The notes under the pieces: generated by a model
Told to the model about the DNA's origin: nothing
Database searches by the model: none
The model's input: only the letters and a program-made list of their open reading frames with translations
Shown: in pieces, positions 60,325 to 64,000 of the stretch
Position numbering within the stretch: position 1 is the stretch's first letter
Layout: the number at the start of each line of letters is the position of its first letter
Program-made: the position numbers and the translations under genes
NCBI RefSeq assembly: GCF_022201045.2
Contig: NC_068559.1
Location: 24,435,501-24,499,500, forward strand
Reading direction: 5' to 3'
Length of the DNA: 64,000 bases
DNA from: Citrus sinensis
Lineage: Eukaryota > Streptophyta > Magnoliopsida > Sapindales > Rutaceae

Positions 60325-63300
60325 TCAGAGCATCCAGCCTGGAATTAAGCTGTGAACATCTTGTTCTGAAGTAGCAACAGTCCTTTCATGAGCTGTTACT
60401 CCAGGATTGTGACTGAAAAAATGTAAAAGGCAAATCAACACATATAATGAAAGCTAAAGGCTTTACGTGCAAATGATGCATTATTTACAAGGAGAATAAA
60501 TTACCCCAAGTGCAATGTACCATTGCTGTGTAAATGGCCAAAAGAACCCTCCGAATGAGCAGGTTGGTTGCTGTATGTAATGTTTTGTTCCTCAGCTGCC
60601 CATGGATGTGATCTCCGAGCTGCATTAATTTCCTCCAACTGCAAGCTCCACATGAGATTCAAGGGAGAGCCGAGGGCATGGAATTTACAATCTATAAATA
60701 CATGCACTTGTAGTACACTCATAAGTTTACTATGGATTAGGATGAAAATTTCTCACAAATATGTGGGAAAATATCTGCTCCTACTAAAATTTAGGGAAGT
60801 AGGGCCTTGAACCAATGCTTTTCTGTTGAGAGCGTGGGTTTTTTATTGCCTTGGTTGGCCATATTCTATAGCAATTTTTGTTTCTTGCACTCAAGTATAT
60901 GCTATAGTTGAGGTATCTAGTTCCATTATTGAAAATTGATCCTCCAAACTCCATAGCCACAACATTGCCCCTGCTTCTTCGCAACATCTTTCCTTGTTTT
61001 ATTGTTGGAATCAATTTTCTATGAACAAGTTTTGTTGACAACTACCTACCCCCGACAAAAGATTGCGTTTCATACACAACCACTTGGCCACAATTACAGT
61101 GACATGGAAATGATTAATTAGAGGGAATTAGCAGATGAATTAGACTAATGGGGAAGAAAAATATTTCTTTTTCTCGACCCAATTAGAAGCACAAAACGCA
61201 CTTTCTTTTGGTGATGCACAAACAGAAATTCTCTCTTTTTCTCTGATAATTCTATAACCAAAATATGGGAATGTAGTTCAGCAGCTCCAAAATATTTAAT
61301 AAGCACTTGTAATTGTAGTTTGGCAAATTGTGTGATTTTACTCCAAAATTATTTCATAAAAAATTATATGATTTTTATTATTTTGTCAAAATTAATAATT
61401 TTTAAAAATCATATTCACTACTATTATCAGGGTCCGGCTACGGTGCCCCTCTGATACCATACTCTCACCTTTTGTCTTTAGTTGTTGGTAAATTGCACTT
61501 AACTCCTTACTTTCTTTTTTATTTACATTTTCACTCAAATGTAATGAAAAATTATAGTTAACTCGTTACTCTAACCCCTAAAATTACTCTTCAAAGTTCA
61601 AACATATTTTCATTTAAAATTTGTTATTCCTAAACTATCCTCATATAATGAATATATTTATAGGTTCAAATAGTCTTATCCTTTAATTTTAGTTTTCACT
61701 CATTAAAATTATTTGATCATGAACAAAATATAATTCTCTAATATAATAAAATCTAAAAAAATCTATCTTATAATGGGTGTTTAGGAAGTGAGAAAATGAA
61801 AGAAAATGGGGGGACATGAGAGAGAGAGGAGAGAGAAAAAAAGAGTAATGATTAAAAATTAAAATACTATTATTGAGTATTGTCTCATAGCATATGTAAA
61901 TGTCATTGCACCTAGAAATTATAACTTTAAATTCTTCATGTCTAGAAGCGGGTAAAAGGTTCGGTGGTTGAAATAGAAAGTTTTGAGCAATTTATTTGTA
62001 ATCATAACAATAAAATTACCAGTGATTGTATGCAATTTTTTTTTTAACTTATAATGATTAGAACCAAAATGAGAAAAATATTTTTGGAAACAATTGTGAT
62101 GGTAATTAATCTTTTTCTTCCTTAATTTTAATAAGGGTATAAGTAAATTCTATATGATCAAGGTGGTTGATGGTTAAATAAATAAAAAATCTAATAGATG
62201 AGGATGGGCTAATCACATTAAGAGCAGAGTAATACATGTCAATTTATTTAGTGTGAAGTCAAATTTATCCTATAGTAAATAGTGATTATTAAATAATATA
62301 TAGATCTATTATATATTAAATAATTAATATATTAATGCAAATTTTAAAATAAGTTATAAAAAAGTCAAACTAGGTAATGGACTTAGGTGTAAAAATTTAA
62401 AACGATTTGGAGTTATATTTTAAAATGTTGAAAATTTATTATTTTTTAACGAGCAAGCAAACAATAGGGATTGTAGAGCTAATAACCTATTAAATCCATC
62501 TAAGCCATTGAACTACTTTGATGTTAAATCTATGACTCATAATAGCTGATAAGAAAATGATAAAAAGTGGGGGTATGGTGTCACAGGGGCACCATAGCCA
62601 GACCCCTATTATCAACTCTTATGCTACAAGCATCCATTTTCAAAACTAAAATTTTTAAGCAATAACGCAACAATACCAAACAAAGTCTAAATTTAAAATT
62701 GTGCAAGCTTGATTTACCTTCATACTTAAAATATTATTGGCTTCCAGCAACATTTCTTCCTGCAAAAGTATAAAGGCATGTGGGAGACATCATTTTATGT
62801 GTAATCTACATGTACATATGAGAAACTAAATTTAGTTTATAAATATATACCTTCCTTTGAAGTTCAGAAAGCTTATCCAGCTGATTCCGGGTCTGCAGTT
62901 AATGAATAAAGTGAAGTCACAAATTGGTCTATCTTATTTAAGATCATATTGAATCATATTAAGATCTTTCTCCAGAATCGGGACCACATTACACGTAAAT
63001 ATTGCAAGAATCAATTTCTTATATTCATGTATAACTTAGAGCCTATGTTTAATTTGAAATCAGTCCGGTTGTAGACTAATTTTATTCATTGTTCTTACTT
63101 TCTTTAACTGTGCCGTAAAATAAAAAAATGACATTGCATTCTCTAAAATCATATTTAATCTCCTCAAGTTAAGGGATCCCAAAAAATTGCCTAGTTAAAT
63201 TGGCCCCTTGCAGTGGATGAGAGATCAAAAGAGACATGTTTAGGCTAGCTCTGGCATTGACGTGTTATGGCTTAAAACTCACAGGGGTTGTCATATAAAA

Positions 63301-64000
63301 TCACTAAATATTGTTTTGTGCTTATAATTCATTTTGGAAAACAAAGAGATGTTTGTTTAATCAAATTGTAAATATTTGGTAAACACTTTTTATAGCTTTC
63401 ACAAAATAAAATAAAACAAAGCCTCTATTTGAAGTTTCATATTTTTACATCTATGTGCACATCAGATTATTCTTCTGTCGTTGTGGATGAGTGCGCTGAA
63501 GAGAAGTGAATCCACTACAACTGACAGCAATCAACATGCCTCATCTTTTAAATTTTTAGATTTCGTTCCAAGTATCAGTGGGATGCAGCTTGATAAATGA
63601 GGAAGTTATTGTAACACATGTAACATTATTAATCATATTTGGTTTAGATGTATCCATTTATTATTTTTATTTTGATCAACCATCAATCAATGAATCTCAA
63701 AAAAGCAAGCCAAAAGAAATTAAAAAAAAATGAATAGATGATCTAAATTACTACATATCCCATATTGTTATGAAAATTAAAAAAATAATAATATAAGATA
63801 TAAGATATATGACGACGATAATATGTCACATCAATTTGTATGAGTAGAATTTATATTTCTAATATCGTTATTTAAACACGACACGCGAATAAGCCTCTTA
63901 GGAATCAAAATTGCTAATGGTTACCTTGAGTGACCTTACTCGGCCCAATGAACTGCCCAGCTGTCTCTCAAGCTGTTCCAACTCCTCTAAGCCTAAGCGT
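60325..64000 (-). CDS. SEPALLATA-clade MADS-box factor, 3' part
   Basis: Exons seen: 64000-63925 (continues beyond the window), 62892-62851, 62759-62718, 60638-60505, 60412-60325. They encode the end of the keratin-like domain (RLGLEELEQLERQLGSSLGR), TRNQLDKLSELQRK, EEMLLEANNILSMK and a C-terminal region with EEQNITYSNQPAHSEG, ending LIPGWML. The 42-bp exon pair is typical of MIKC genes, and the GWML end is the SEP II motif. SEP (E-class) proteins bridge floral and fruit MADS complexes in the nucleus. The C-terminus resembles the tomato RIN (LOFSEP) type as I recall it. The MADS domain and promoter are outside the window. The 2.1 kb intron 60639-62717 contains a MULE insertion. Confidence 0.88.
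61421..62614. mobile_element. 1.18 kb MULE-type element in a SEP-gene intron
   Basis: Element 61430-62605. Left end GGGTCCGGCTACGGTGCCCC, right end read backwards GGGTCTGGCTATGGTGCCCC, with similarity continuing to ACCATAC and CTCACCTTTT / CCCACTTTTT. Perfect 9-bp target duplications CTATTATCA lie at 61421-61429 and 62606-62614. No transposase inside, so non-autonomous. Confidence 0.93.

Overview
The window is nuclear DNA of a dicot plant. It is AT-rich, its genes carry many short introns with canonical GT/AG borders, and it holds a dense plant transposon load. The CYP749A-type P450 cluster and the wording of the proteins make me think of Citrus or another Rutaceae, but that is recollection and was not tested. 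No bacterial, organellar or CRISPR-type feature is seen.

Layout. (1) 0.7-10.4 kb: a minus-strand tandem cluster of CYP749A-like cytochrome P450s. One gene is broken (stop codon plus lost splice acceptor), one is intact and has precisely lost an intron, there is one orphan first exon, and one further intact gene. (2) 11-26.8 kb: a transposon island. It holds a 1.2 kb TIR element carrying a fragment of a subgroup IIIf bHLH gene (Pack-MULE-like), a decayed Ty3/gypsy element, a FERONIA-like kinase pseudogene, a nearly complete 7.15 kb Mutator-like element with perfect 9-bp target duplications, and a short TIR element. (3) 27.4-33.6 kb: NOP14, 13 exons, complete. (4) 36.3-37.2 kb: a universal-stress-protein-like gene. 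(5) 40.1-41.2 kb: a RING-H2 E3 ligase on the plus strand. (6) 41.9-47.1 kb: an AP1-clade MADS-box gene, 8 exons. (7) 47-60 kb: a long intergenic region with a degenerate second copy of the large MULE nested in other repeats. (8) 60.3 kb to the right edge: the 3' part of a SEPALLATA-clade MADS-box gene.

The NOP14 / USP-like / AP1 order resembles the Arabidopsis chromosome 1 neighbourhood of AP1. A SEP gene directly upstream of an AP1-clade gene, both on the same strand, resembles the tomato RIN-MC pair. The two MADS genes would encode A/E-class floral and fruit regulators that can act in the same complexes.

The most unusual material is: the large MULE, which encodes a SWIM-type transposase facing a DUF1985/Ulp1-type protease and carries TGCGACA palindromes near its ends that recur in the second copy; the bHLH-carrying TIR element; the broken and intron-loss P450 paralogues; and recent insertions (a SINE with a 19-bp target duplication, a 1.18 kb MULE) in introns of the two MADS genes.
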